Shown here: positions 44,323-56,610 of the stretch, one piece after another
How positions within the stretch are numbered: position 1 is the first letter of the stretch
How the letters are laid out: each line of letters begins with the position of its first letter
DNA from: Vitis vinifera
Taxonomy: Eukaryota > Streptophyta > Magnoliopsida > Vitales > Vitaceae
Direction of reading: 5' to 3'
Assembly: GCF_030704535.1 (NCBI RefSeq)
Contig: NC_081823.1
Span: 10,342,501 to 10,406,500, forward strand
DNA length: 64,000 nucleotides
Made by a program: the position numbers and the translations under genes
The notes under the pieces: generated by a model
The model's input: the letters and a program-made list of their open reading frames with translations, nothing else
Database searches by the model: none
What the model was told of the DNA's origin: nothing

Positions 44323-47300
44323 CAAGTGCAGAATGTTTTTTTTTTTTTTTCTTTTAACTTTACCTTTTTCATTTTCCTCTTCCATTTGGATTCAGATCTA
44401 AATGGAAACTGTAATGTATAGAGGATGGTGAGCTGATATGATCTATAAAATGAATACAACGGAATTCTTTTGTGGTTGAAATGATCTAAGCCAAGATTGT
44501 CGTTGAAATCCCAGATTCAACAATCTAAGCCAACAATCTTGACAGGGCTACAGGGCTGAGTCACAATTGAATCAAATGACATCAACTACCTGATATGGGA
44601 TTAGAGGGGAAAATGTAGGAAGAAGCACAGAAGAAGGAATCTGACAAACTCATTTTGATGAGTTAGAATATCACTCACCAGTCAACAGACAAGGAATCTG
44701 ACAAAAAATTTTATTTCTTTGCTTATTGGTCATCTTAGTTGTATGAATTTCAAATCTTTGAGCATTCAAAGAAGCTATTCCAATTTTTCAAAAGAGTATT
44801 TAGGATCTCTAGAGGGATCAACATAGATTCCCAAGTTGATTTCCCTGTCTACTTTTTATTTCTTATACATAATGCAGTGATGGCGTATTCAACATTCCAC
44901 TATTTTTATTTATTTAAACCAGACTTCATTTTGGGCATGGTAGATCATGGATCTCCTGAGAAAGTAGAAAACGGATTAGTAGGGATGTGCTCAAGATGAG
45001 AGCAAGGGGATACAACACTTGTGAAGAATCTGAAGATATATAGGAAAACCTGTTCCTAGAATCTATTCATGCCATTCTCCAAGCTGTGAACATCCAAATG
45101 AAGCTGTCCCACCTAATACCAAGCTACACATGGGTGCATCATAGGCCTACCTGAAGAATCTATCCAATGAAAGAATAATGATAATAATAATCATAATCTT
45201 GGCATACCTAAAGAATTGCAACTCCGGCTGTGACTACCTGGTGCAAGTTATTTGAAAACAGATTTTGTTAAAACCAGAATTGGGAAGGCCGTCCCTTGGC
45301 AATCCCAAATTTGTTGAGATTTCCATCAGATAAGTGATAGAAGCACAGGTACATGGCATAATTATAATGTATGTAAAAGAAATCATAAATGAAAGGCAAA
45401 TCAGAACTTAGTTCTAGTTCTGTAGCTAGTAGGAGGACAAATTTGACAATTTTGTAAGACAAATTGAATAACCATCACATTCACTGAACTTTACCTGGGA
45501 ATCTATGTTTATTACATAGGTGATATTCATCACTTGGTCTAGTTAAGGAATATTCTAGTTTCAGGATATGGCTCATAAATATAGCCATTCTCGAAGTGGA
45601 GTTCAGCCAATTATTTAACCAACTCCATTAACTTCCAGCTCCACGTCTTTTATCCAGTTCTGTAATTTCCAGTTGAAGACATGACAAGATGAGTTAAGAC
45701 AAGGTCACTTGAACTCCAGCTTTAGCAGGGAAAGCCGCCATCAGTAAATCTCGAGAACACTCACAAGCCTAAGTTGATAAAAACCAAGAGGATAGACTAG
45801 TTTCATGAAACCACTGGAAATGGGAGGGTGTTTATAGGGATTTAGAAAACCATAAAATTCTAAGTTTATATATATATATATATAGTTATGCTTAGTTTTA
45901 TCCATGGTTGTGATTCTTAAAAGAGATTAAGCATGCTTTTGTTTTGATAAAAAGATTAATTTAGAAGGCACAAAAGTTTAAGTAGAAATAATTGTCAATA
46001 AAATTGAATAATAAAGATTTGAAGTTCCAAAAACTAAACATCAAAAGTAGTATTACTGTTTATTCCCCTTTTTTGGTAGCATATCCTCCATACTAGGAAT
46101 ATATGATTTGCAATAACAGAATTAATAATATTATGAACCTGACAAAGAATCAAGAAGATATAACTCTAAATAAGCTACTCTTCATCCTTAATCATACAAA
46201 TATTTAATTTTTCAATTTTCAGTTAAGCTACTCTTCATCCTAATCATAAAAATATTTATTTGTTTTTTTTATTTTTTATTTTGCAGTAGTACCCAAGTAG
46301 CCATACTCATTATCAAGATCCTTCTCCGCCAAGTCATCATAAGTTAAACTTGAAAATTAAAAAGATGAGACATATAGACACTTACACCAAACCCATGTAA
46401 TGTAGATAAAATCATATGAAGTAGGTACATGTAGACCATGAAAACTCATGCAACTTTCCATGTTCCGGAAGTCATATATTAAAACAAACTCAAGAACGTA
46501 CTCCAGCAATAGATGCAGACTGAAGTTACTACTTCTCTTCCTTGGAAGTCTGTAAGTTTTGATTTAACGCCATCCCTTTGTTGTTTGTGTAGAGTTGTTA
46601 AGTACCTACAGCAACCTTGTGGTTCTCATAGTTTACCATTTTGTGAACAAGTGAGATTCCTGTTATTACATCCCAGATCTCATATTTCTATTCAAGCACT
46701 CAACCACTTTAAGCAGAGCAACTACTAAAAAGAAGAATAACTTTTCCTTCTATTCTATTTGATTCCAGGTGTCTTTTCTCATTATATGTTCCCAGTCATC
46801 AAACGTAAGGGGGGAGGACTGATTCTTGTTTGTTTCAAATGAGCATGAAAAGTGCAAAATCCACTCAAGCCTAGCACTATCATGTGCCCATATAACCCCA
46901 GAAAGACAGATGTCTGAACAAATACAGTAATAACATTCTTAGATTCTAAGATCTATCCTGCAACCAAGCATGCCCTTAAGCCTAAACTTATTTATGAAAT
47001 CTTACAAAAGTTATTGAGCTGCAAATTTTCCTACATCAGACATTATCCATGCCGACCTGACAAGAATATTGCTTAATATTCATAAGCGTTTTATCCCTTG
47101 ATAAAATTCTCTCTTATTGGCATATAAACAGAAACGGAAATAATCCAATTAGAATAGGAAGAACAGATATCTGTGGTTCAACAATGTCTGTTAGTGGGGA
47201 TTCTCAGGTATCTCTTGTTCTAAGCTCCCATATGGACCTCTCAACAAGGATTTAGCCTAGTGGATCCCCAGCTCAGGAAGTGGAAAGTAGATAAAGTAAG

Positions 47301-47641
47301 ATGGAAGGGGTCAAAGGGTCTCCCCCGGGTGAAGTTATAATAAACCGCTCCTTCCATTCTGCTCTATAAGGAGCTAAGTGCACCTGGCAAAGAAGGTGCA
47401 TGAACAGGGTCTAATTATTCTCCTGAAAGCTCTTTAAGGCATAAGAAAATTCTAATTTAAATCAACCAAAGAACTATAATATTAATAATGAAATGAAATT
47501 TACCTCTTTTTCTTCACTTTTTGTTTCAAAGATGGCACAAAAGAGGGTTGAAGCTAATCCCTGTTCCTTTGATGCCTTCCGGATTCCAAAAGTGCCTAAA
47601 CAAAAATGAAAAAAAAAAAGAAAAAAAATCAGGGAACATTA
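44323..47641. other. Intergenic region
   Basis: 44323-44460 is probably the LEA_2 3' UTR (a poly-T run at 44337-44350 and AT-rich end). The rest contains a short (TA)n at about 45868-45884 and no recognisable gene, LTR or TIR. 47210-47400 is GC-richer (AGGGTCTCCCCCGGGTG) and may be an old repeat, but I cannot identify it. Confidence 0.5.
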
Positions 47642-47999
47642 CAGATGCCAACTCAGATTGAGCAGGTTCCATTGTAGATCGGAGATCAACCACAAGATAT
47701 TGCACCTTCTTTGGAGGGAATCTGGTTCTGTGGAGAAGTAGGCTGTAGTAGCTCACTCAAGTGCAAAAGTAGAATTCAACACTATGGCTAATGGAATTTG
47801 TGATCCATTGTGGATCAAAATCATTTTGGGGAATCTCAGTACTGAAGTTAGGAAGCCTATGTTATTGTATTGTGATAACAAAGCCACCATAAACATTGCA
47901 CACACTCTTGTCCACCATGATCGAACTAAACATCTTGATAGACACTTTAGAAAGGAGAAGCTGGACAGTGGATTAGTCTGTATTCCTACCTTAAGATGA
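47642..47999 (+). pseudogene. Copia element D RNase H fragment, plus strand
   Basis: Plus-strand translation AGSIVDRRSTTRYCTFFGG, then VVAHSSAKVEFNTMANGIC, LLYCDNKATINIAH and HDRTKHLDRHFRKEKLDSG is copia RNase H. A TGA replaces Trp just before AGSIVDRRST, and a TAG lies after LWRS. It is followed by a poly-T run at 48003-48020. A short orphan fragment, with no LTRs recognised. Confidence 0.87.
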
Positions 48000-48566
48000 T
48001 GTGTTTTTTTTTTTTTTTTTCACCAAATATTCTTTAAGGGCAAGACCTCTTTACATTGAATATATAAAACTGCCCAATTATACACCAATAATGTGTAGAA
48101 AGTCAAATTTAACTACAAACTTCCATTGACAAGAACTAAATGACAATCCAAGATAAAGTAGAAAACTGATTCCTTGCCAGGAATCAAGGGACCGTGAATT
48201 ATTCCCTCATAGGTTTCAAGATATCATCTTAATAGAGGATATACCACTACTCCGAGAAAGAGCTGAAGCTTACATTAGCAGTAAATTTTGAAGTTCAATG
48301 CAGATACACAATCCAAATGTTCTATAAACTTGAAATACCCAATTGGAATCCAAAAATGTAGTCAAATAAACCATTGCAAGAATCCACCAATATATAACTT
48401 GCTTATGCATTCTGAATCGCCAAAATAACAATTGGAATTTTAGCTCATTTTTTAAGAACTATGAATGGAATACAAAGCTTTGAATAACTTAAAGTGATCA
48501 TTTTTAAACCTCCAATAAAATGAATGGAGCAAAAGGAAAAAAGGAACCTTATTTCAGAACAGTTCT
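48000..48566. other. Intergenic sequence and SUFE1 3' flank
   Basis: A poly-T run (about 48003-48020) marks the end of the copia fragment. The remainder is AT-rich and probably contains the 3' UTR of the minus-strand SUFE1 gene. No other feature seen. Confidence 0.5.
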
Positions 48567-49703
48567 TTATCTACCACTAACTTCAGATGGTGTCTTTGCC
48601 ACTATTGACAATGCATGTAGTCCATTCTGCAACTCCTCTTGCAACAAATCATAAACAACTCTATGCCTCTTAACCAAACTCTTCCCTTCGAATTCCTCTG
48701 AAACTACCTTGAGATTAAAATGTGTCTCCCCATCACTTCCCCTAACACCTGCATGTCCAGCATGCTGATAAGATATATCCTCTACCAGCAATTCAATAGG
48801 ACTAAGAGCTCTCTCCAATATCTCTTTAATTCTCCCTCCCCTACTCCCTAAAGCAGTTTCACTGGTTGCACCCCCTCCCAGATTTGAATCTCGACCACTC
48901 ACTTCAGAACTCAATCTAACAACGGAATCTTCAATACCACCAATTTTAGAGCTCAAATTCGAGGTCCTAACTGGCTTTTCGACATTTGAATTCAACCCAG
49001 TTTCACCGGTCCCAGCCACACCCACTTTCGGATCCTCAACACCCGTTAACTCACTGCTCCTTTTAGCTTCTATATAAAGCTCCAGCGCCTTTTTCTGCAT
49101 CAACTTCAACATATTCAAGAACCCATTATTCCTCGAAGGTGTGAGACTCTGCTGCAACCCAAGCAAGACCACAAAATCGGGCGAGACCCGCACAACCTCC
49201 TCAACCGGCCTGCCCGAAAGTCCCTGAACGAGCAAAGCCGCGAGCCCCTTGGTGAGCACCGAGTCAGAATCAGCTTCAAAGACCACGTTCTTATCCGAAT
49301 CAAGGTAGGCACGGACCCAGACCTGAGAAACACATCCCTGAACCTTGTTTTCAGTGGTCTTGTACTGGGCATCAAGTGGGGTGAGGTTTTTGCCGTAGAA
49401 CAAGAGCTGTTGGTACTTAGCCTTGGGCTCTTCCACTGCTTGGAAGAGTTTGACGATTTCTTGAAGCTTTGGAGGGAGGTCTTCAATGGGTTGCAGAGAA
49501 GCGGAGGTCAAAGAGGGCGACGATGATGAGGATGAGGGTTTGGTAGGAACCCTCTGAAATGAGATGGAAATCGGTCGGAAAAATGAAAATCTTGGGAGAA
49601 TTGAGGTGGACGAAATTAGGGTTTTGGAGAGTGAGAGATAGGGAAGATGCAGAGATTGCGGGATTTTGGCTGAGAATAATCGGAAGGAAGAGGAAATCGC
49701 CAT
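48567..49703 (-). CDS. SUFE1: SufE-like protein 1, plastid (SufE-BolA fusion)
   Basis: A single exon, 378 aa from the ATG at 49703 (context GGAATGGCG). The frame is open further upstream to 49775, but only from a TTG, and the TATA-rich promoter lies there. Residues 1-70 are Ser/Leu/Pro-rich without acidic residues, as a plastid transit peptide. The SufE domain (about 73-211) carries the conserved sulfur-accepting Cys124 in QGCVSQVWV, with AQYKTTENKV just before. An extended linker (about 215-288) leads to a BolA domain (about 289-373) with GRIKEILERAL and the conserved His of KRHRVVYDLL. SufE activates the NifS-like cysteine desulfurase for Fe-S cluster assembly; BolA partners monothiol glutaredoxins. 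The SufE-BolA fusion is the hallmark of plant SUFE1, essential in Arabidopsis embryos. Confidence 0.95.
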   Translation of the reverse strand: MAISSSFRLFSAKIPQSLHLPYLSLSKTLISSTSILPRFSFFRPISISFQRVPTKPSSSSSSPSLTSASLQPIEDLPPKLQEIVKLFQAVEEPKAKYQQLLFYGKNLTPLDAQYKTTENKVQGCVSQVWVRAYLDSDKNVVFEADSDSVLTKGLAALLVQGLSGRPVEEVVRVSPDFVVLLGLQQSLTPSRNNGFLNMLKLMQKKALELYIEAKRSSELTGVEDPKVGVAGTGETGLNSNVEKPVRTSNLSSKIGGIEDSVVRLSSEVSGRDSNLGGGATSETALGSRGGRIKEILERALSPIELLVEDISYQHAGHAGVRGSDGETHFNLKVVSEEFEGKSLVKRHRVVYDLLQEELQNGLHALSIVAKTPSEVSGR

Positions 49704-49777
49704 TCCAGAGAGACGGAGAGGGTTGGAGACAGAGACAATTTGTATAGTGCACTTATATGCAGTGTAATTGGGCAAAA

Positions 49778-49796
49778 ATATGTATATATATATATA
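49778..49796 (-). promoter_or_regulatory. Candidate TATA box of SUFE1
   Basis: The plus-strand run ATGTATATATATATATAG reads as a TATA element on the minus strand, about 75-90 bp upstream of the SUFE1 ATG. This supports transcription starting below 49770 and the use of the ATG at 49703. The run could also be a simple (TA)n repeat. Confidence 0.5.
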
Positions 49797-50208
49797 GGAG
49801 GAAAAACCGGAATCAAACAGCGGCTGACCTAGGAACCAAATGTTCTCCGAACATTTAGCTTGGGGCGAAACCCTACGCTTCAGGATGCTAAGGTCGAGTG
49901 TTTCTCTTCTCAGTCGTAGGGCTCTGTTGCGTTGAGTGGAGTTTCCTGTTGCCCAGAGACGTCTTCTTCTCTGTAGAGTCTTCTGATCAATGAAGATTGG
50001 AGATTGGAGACTGGAGATTGGACAGAGACATGCGTTCAGGTGGAAAATGGGCCCTGGGAGTTGGGCCTGAACAATAAGGGGATTTTTGATAATTGTACGG
50101 TGAATTTAAAATTAATTTTTTAAAATACAAAACATTGAAAAATATTTCTAAATCTACACACTTTTTCTCATTCTCACTTTGAAAGTTGTCACTTTTAAAA
50201 AACATCTT
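49797..50208. other. SUFE1 upstream region, with a 7-bp minisatellite
   Basis: 49995-50022 is four copies of GATTGGA (one with C). The rest of this gap, up to the Tat LTR at 50209, has moderate GC (49860-49990) and no gene I can identify. The 5 bp before the LTR (50204-50208, atctt) are the candidate target duplication of the Tat element. Confidence 0.5.
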
Positions 50209-51299
50209 TGTGAACCCCGCATTTCAGCTCATGCGTTTCCCACTCGATGGTGAGCTCGATTTTTATTTGAAAAATTGATTTGTTGATTAAAAAAAATGAC
50301 TTGGAGTCGCCACTTATTTTTGTTTTATTTTTAAAGGGTAAACAAAATAAGAAAGAAAAACCCTAAGTGTGACTCCTTGTTTTGGAAAAGGTGGTCTGTG
50401 AAAACCGGATCGGGTTCGGGGGTCAGGTTACTCATCGGGAAGGTACGGTAAAGACCGTAGCACCTCTCTAAGCCCCTAAAGTCGGGTCTCTACTAATAAA
50501 ACGAAGCAATCATGGCAAGATGAGGAAAACAATGAATACCCGGAACTATCATGTACATAGGAGAATCAAGACATGTATATGGAAATATCGGAATGGGAAT
50601 AGATACGTACCTGGGTGACGAGCCACAATGCGCTTATCAAAAAGTGAGGTTAGTGCACAATTAAAGGATAATTTCGGGCATGCCATAGAGCAGAATAAAA
50701 TCAAGCACGCATGACAATTAAATCAATCAAACAATCAATTAATCATGAGGAAAGCACGTATGTTGGGCCCCCACCAAAGCCCATTCATTTTTGCAGGAAT
50801 TAATATCACAGATTCCATTATTCTGGAATTATGAAAATAGCATTCATGCTTATATAAAATCAAGAGGAATCGAAGATTATTTGAAACCCGAAGAGAATTA
50901 AAACTGTTAGAGAGAAAATTGAATTTTTGAAATTCATTTGAAAATTGGAGTATTGAGAATTAAATTTAAGAGTTGGAATTTTAGGATGTCAAACTTGAAA
51001 GAAATTAGAATTTTAGAAATCGGAAATTAAGTTAAAAAATTGGGATTCAAAAAAATGTTTAAAAAAATGGAATTTTGAAATAAATAAATGGAATAATAAT
51101 AATAAGGACGAAAATAATGATTAAATAAATGAATGAGAATGCTGGAATTTTTGAATTTGGAAATTAGATTTAGAAGTCAGAAATTTTAAAGAATTGTTTA
51201 AGATAGAATTTTAAGATAAATAAACAAACTATTAGTGATTAATTTAATGTGAATATGGGAATTTTCAGGATTAGGAATTTAATTCGTAAATCTGAAGTT

Positions 51300-52110
51300 T
51301 TAAAGAATTGATTTAAAATGGAGATAAAATACTAATGATTAAATAAATTAATGAGAATATGAGAATTTTCGAGATTAGGAATTTAATTCGGAAATCAGAA
51401 GTTTTGAAGAATTTGATTTAAAATGGAGTTTTGAAATAAATAAATAAATAAATAAAATACTAATGATTAAATAAATTAATGGGAATATGGGAATTTTTGA
51501 GATTAGGAATTTAATTCGAAAATCAGAAGTTTTGAAGAATTTGATTTAAAATGGAGTTTTGAAATAAATAAATAAATAAATAAAATACTAATGATTAAAT
51601 AAATTAATGGGAATATGGGAATTTTTGAGATTAGGAATTTAATTCGAAAATCAGAAGTTTTGAAGAATTTGATTTAAAATGGAGTTTTGAAATAAATAAA
51701 TAAATAAATAAAATACTAATGATTAAATAAATTAATGGGAATATGGGAATTTTCGGGTTAGAAATTTAATTCGGAAAATCAGAAGTTTTAGAGAATTTGG
51801 TTTTGAAATAAATAAACAAATGAAATACTAATGATCAAATAATTTAATGGGGATATGGGAATTTTTGGGATTGGGAATTTAATTCGGAAATCAGAAGTTT
51901 TAAAGAATTTTGATTTAAAATGGAGTTTTGAAATAAATAAATAAAATACTAATGATTAAATAAATTAATGGGAAGATGGGAATTTTTGGGATTAGGAATT
52001 TAATTCGAAAATCAGAAGTTTTAGAGAATTTGATTTAAAGTGGAGTTTTGAAATAAATAATCAAAATAATAATAATTAAATAGATTAATGTGAATATTGG
52101 AATTAGAAAT
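51300..52110. repeat. Tandem repeats of about 120-128 bp inside the LTR
   Basis: The anchor GGAGTTTTGAAATAAATAAA starts at 51425, 51553, 51681, 51922 and 52042; the first three are exactly 128 bp apart and almost identical. Between anchors lies GGAATTTAATTCGRAAATCAGAAGTTTT. Older, more diverged units extend left to about 50900. Confidence 0.9.
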
Positions 52111-52209
52111 TAAATTTGAAAGTCGGAAATTTTAATGAATTGTTTAAAATTGAATTTTAGAATAAACAAATGAAATAATAATAATAATGAAAATAATAAG
52201 GATTAAACA

Positions 52210-52760
52210 AATAAATATGGAAATTGGAATTCCGAAAATTAGAAATTGAATTTAGAAATCGGGATTTTGAAGAATTACTTAATGATGGAATTTTAAATAA
52301 ATAAATAAACAATAATAATAATAATAATAACAAAAATAATGATTGAATAAATGAATACGGAAATTGGAATTCCAGAAATTAGGAAATTGAGTTCAGAAAA
52401 CGGGATTTTGAGGAATTGCTTGAGGATAGAATTTTAAATAAATAAATAAATAGTAATAATAACAATAATAACAAAAATAATGGTTGAATAAATACATATG
52501 GAAATTAGAATTCCGGAAGTTAGGAAATTGAGTTTGGAAATCGGGATTTTGAGGAATTGCTTGATGATAGAATTTTAAATAAATAAATAAATAGTAATAA
52601 TAATAATAATAACAAAAATAATGGTTGAATAAATACATATGGAAATTAGAATTCCGGAAGTTAGGAAATTGAGTTTGGAAATCGGGATTTTGAGGAATTG
52701 CTTGATGATAGAATTTTAAATAAATAAATAAATAAGGATGATTTAAATAAATTGATGTGA
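52210..52760. repeat. Second tandem repeat block inside the LTR (about 140-bp units)
   Basis: GAATTCCGGAAGTTAGGAAATTGAG starts at 52508 and 52649 (141 bp apart), with diverged units near 52230 and 52370. Units contain AATAAATAAATAAATAGTAATAAT runs. They differ from but are related to the block at 51300-52110. Confidence 0.87.
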
Positions 52761-53339
52761 GAATTTAAAATTTCGGAAAGTGGAATTTAAATTTAGAAAT
52801 TAGAATTTTGAAAGATTATTTTAAAGATTGGATTTTTTTTTTTAAATGAGCAAATGAATAAATAACGTTGATTAAATAAATTAATGTGAGAATTAAAATT
52901 TCGGAATTTGGCATTTTAAATTTAGAAATCGGAATTTTGAAGCGTTATTTAAAGATCTGGATTAGGAGGATTATATAAAAAAATGTAAGTTTTAAATTTA
53001 AACAAATAAATAAATGGATAAGGTGATAACGATTAGATAAATACATATAAAAGAAAAACGAAATCTGGATTAAATTTAAAAAGCGGATTATTTAAAGATG
53101 TAAATTTTAAATTTAAGTACATAAATAAATGGATAAGGTGATAAAGATAAATACATATAAAAGATCGGAATTTCAGAAATCTGGATTAAATTTAAAAAGC
53201 GGAATTTAGGAGAATTATTTAAATATGCAAGTTTTGTAAGTAGGGTTTAGAAATTGAGGTTGAGAAAATTTATTGAGAAATTTATACTTTAAGGAGGTAA
53301 ATTATGTAAGTTGAAAACAATCAAATGGGCCAATTTTAA

Positions 53340-54636
53340 ATGGGTGAACAAAACATGAGGCCCTTCAGCAATATACATGGGGGCCTGGGCTCCATCTCAA
53401 GCCCATACCCGATGGCCATTCATTAAAAGATCCTTGGGCCTCATCTCCATCAAGCCCAAGTCCAACATAAGCCATCAAGACTGAATGCTCCACCTGGGCA
53501 TCGTCTTCAACAAGGGGCTCCCCAGCAAGGGTGCCATGGAGAGGGGAGCAGCAACAGCAACCCGGCAGCATCCAGAAGACGCTGCCACCGTCAATGACGA
53601 CCGGCACAACCGTCCACCTGGCCGGAGCGGGTCAAGGCGAACCATGCTTGTGTCGAGGAAGAATCCACTAGCAGTCTTGGGGTGCGTCTGCTGCCAGCTT
53701 AGTCGGTGGGGGGAAAGCTGCAGGCCATGAACCATGGAGGATGGGGCTGGCGGTAAGACATAGGAATTTATTCAAGTGGGAAATGATGCTAAATCTATAG
53801 GGAAAGAATGAGGGAAGTGGGTGAGCGGACTGGCAGAAGGCTTTGGGTCCAGCACCATTGGGTGGGCATGAAGTGTCCAAATAATGCTGATGTTGAACTT
53901 CACTAATGTGTGCTACTGATCTGATGATTGCTGTTCTTAGCAATCCAAAACTCAGAAATGAAGCTGGTGGCGACATAGTACGTAGCCAAGGAGTTGACGG
54001 AGATAGAAAGAAGAAAATGAAATGAAGAAGAACAGGGTACGTAAAGGGAAAGGTAATACCATCAAATCCTCATTCCACTATTATGAAAATCAAAAGAGAC
54101 TTATCAAAAGAAATGTGGGAAGGTATCCCAGCATGTGAGCAAATAGCATAGCTGCCAGGTAGCTCATACAGGGGAAAACAGAGGTCAATCAATACAGAAA
54201 ATGAGGAGCAAGTTTAACACAATGGATAGCCAAAACCAAATATCCAGATATCATAAAGGAGCGTAGTGTGACCATCAAAAACAAAGTAAGATAAAATAAA
54301 AGTGAAGAGCATAGGATGAGAAATAACCAAACCTGAACGATTCTTCCTCTGCTCCTCTTACCCCTCTCTCTCTGTTTTTCCCCCCTTTTTCCTCCCGATG
54401 CCCCCGAAAAAACCCCCCTCTGCAGATCTCTTCTCTCATTTTTTCTCTTTCTCTCTCTTTTCCTGTTTGTGTCTTCCTCCGCAAGTCTCTCCATGCTTCC
54501 TGCCACACATCCCATCTGGTCGCTACCCACCATCCCCTCCAGCCGCCTGAGAGCAGCCCACTCGAGAGCCGTCCGAAAAACAGCAAAGAAATAATAAAAG
54601 AAAAGCCTCTCTCAGCTCCTCGGGGGGGGGTCTACA
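53340..54636 (-). promoter_or_regulatory. GC-rich outer part of the LTR (U3-like)
   Basis: The transcription start and promoter of the element should lie in this half of the LTR when read on the minus strand. I see CT-rich stretches (54360-54480) and several GGGCC/GGCCC-type motifs (53370-53470). No single TATA box is clearly preferable. Open frames here are short and have no family resemblance. Confidence 0.35.
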
Positions 54637-55139
54637 AATATGCCCCTCTTCGGTAGAGTTCACGAGTGCAATGAATATGAACACTGGAATGAAAAGAAAG
54701 TGTGAATAGTGAGTGGAATGAAGTGAACCCTACCGAAGAACCAAGGAGACCCCCAAAAGGACACTAGTGAAACGCAAACTCATTCAGGCTAGCAGACGAA
54801 CACAAAGGCTCTAATCCTAAAAGAAAACATATCTCAAAGCGCCTCTGAAGCCACACTAAGGATCCACACTCTCTCTAAGATGTCTCCAAAAGTGACCCAA
54901 GAGATCAATGTCAAAGATGCGTAACGGTCGAACCACCCTGGAGTACGAGCAAGAATGCGCCCAAAGGGGACTACCCTATGTGGACTATGAGATGAATAGG
55001 CAACAAGTGCAGGATAACGGCGTGAGGAGAAACCAAGGGAGAATGTAAAACCCTGAAGGCAAGATGCGCAAAGCCAGTGGATATGAACGCCAGGAGTTGT
55101 GACTCAGGATGACAAGGCCAACTCTAAGCACTAAACTGA

Positions 55140-55490
55140 GAAAATAAAAGCTCTGGAAGCCAAACCAAAAAGCTAACTCTAAACACTAAACGAAGAAAAT
55201 AAAAGCTCTAGAAGCCAAACCAGAAAAACTAACTCTAAAAGCTAAACTAGAAAACAATGGCTCTGGAAGCCAAACCAAAAAGCTAACTCTAAAAGCTAAA
55301 CTAGAGAAAAATAGCTCTGGAAGCCAACAAAAAAACTAACTCTAAAAGCTAAACTAGAGAATAACAGCTCTGGAAGCACACCAAAAACTAACTCTAAAAG
55401 CTAAACTAGAAAATAACAGCTCTGGAAGCCAAACCAAAAAGCTAACCCTAAACACTAAACTAGAAGGTAATAGCCCTAGAAACTTAAACA
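55140..55490. repeat. Tat 3' region array I (about 55-bp period)
   Basis: Anchors CTCTGGAAGCCAAACC or CTCTAGAAGCCAAACC recur at 55151, 55206 and 55261 (55 bp apart) and continue with small changes to about 55490. The unit adds AAGCTAACTCTAAAAGCTAAACTAGA. The array lies between pol and the LTR. Confidence 0.93.
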
Positions 55491-56610
55491 AGATGACGGT
55501 AATGGCTCTGGAAGCCTAAACAAGATGACAGTAATGGCTCTGGAAGATGACAGTGATGGCTCTGGAAGCCAAAACGAGATGATAGTGATGGCTCTGGAAG
55601 CCTAAACGAGATGACAGTGATGGCTCTGGAAGCCAAAACGAGATGATAGAAATGGCTCTGGAAGCCTAAACGAGATGATAGTAATGGCTCTGGAAGCCTA
55701 AGCAAGATGATGATAATGGCTCTAGAAGCCTAAACAAGATGACGGTAATGACTCTGGAAGCCTAAGCAAGATGATGATAATGACTCTGGAAGCCTAAGCA
55801 AGATGATGATAATGACTCTGGAAGCCTAAGCAAGATGATAGCAATGGCTCTGGAAGCCTAAACAAGATGATAGCAATGGCTCTGGAAGCCTAAGCAAGAC
55901 GACAGTGATGGCTCTGGAAGCCTAAACGAGATGACAGTGATGGCGCTGGAAGCCTAAACGGGATGACAGTGATGGCTCTGGAAGCCTAAACGAGATGATA
56001 GAAGCCTGAACGAGATGACAGTGATGGCTCTGGAAGCCAAAATGAGATGATAGTGATGGCTCTGGAAGCCAAAACGAGATGACAGAAATGGCTCTGGAAG
56101 CCTAAACGAGATGATAGAAGCTTGAACGAGATGACAGTGATGGCTCTGGAAGCCAAAACGAGATGATAGTGATGGCTCTGGAAGCCAAAACGAGATGACA
56201 GAAATGGCTCTGGAAGCCTAAACAAGATGACAGTAATGGCTCTGGAAGCCTAAACGAGATGACAGTGATGGCTCTGGAAGCTAACCAAGATGATAGAAAT
56301 GGCTCTGGAAGCCTAAACGAGATGGTAGTGATGGCTCTGGAAGCCTACACGAGATGGCAGAAATGACTCTGAAAGCCTAAGCAAAATGATGATAATGACT
56401 CTGGAAGCCTAAACAGGATGATAGCAATGGCTCTGGAAGCCTAAACAAGGTGACGGTGGTGGCTCTGGAAGCCTAGACAAGATGATAGTAATGACTCTGG
56501 AAGCCTAAGCAAGATGATGATAATGATTCTGGAAGCCTAAACAGGATGATAGCAATGGCTCTGGAAGCCTAAACAAGGTGACGGTGGTGGCTCTGGAAGC
56601 CGAAACTAAA
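55491..56610. repeat. Tat 3' region array II (32-bp period, about 35 units)
   Basis: The unit is roughly GGCTCTGGAAGCCTAAACGAGATGACAGTGAT. Example anchors at 55561 and 55593 are exactly 32 bp apart. Units vary at AACGAG/AACAAG/AGCAAG and ATGACAG/ATGATAG/ATGATGA, and occasional deletions break the period. Confidence 0.95.

Larger units (their letters stand above)
50209..54636 (-). repeat. 3' LTR of the Tat-like element (about 4.43 kb)
   Basis: The plus strand starts TGTGAACCCCGCATTTC and ends GGGGGGTCTACA, so the termini are TG...CA and mutually inverted (TGTAGACCCC versus TGTGAACCCC). It is followed by the minus-strand purine run GAAGAGGGGCA at about 54640-54652, a plausible polypurine tract. 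Near the left end is GACTTGGAGTCGCCACTTAT, a sequence frequent in plant gypsy LTRs. The interior has a repeat-rich AT block (about 50850-53250) and a GC-rich block (53350-54630). Confidence 0.83.

Noticed and set aside
44739..44999. An 86-codon plus-strand frame downstream of the LEA_2 gene
   Set aside because: Phe-rich, without family resemblance or promoter context; likely chance.
52393..52638. Tyr-rich 81-codon frame
   Set aside because: It is the translation of (TAA/TAT)-rich repeat units in the LTR and duplicates itself with the repeat.
55491..56610. CRISPR-like array (regular short repeats)
   Set aside because: Units are contiguous with no spacers, the DNA is plant nuclear, and the array is part of a retrotransposon 3' region.
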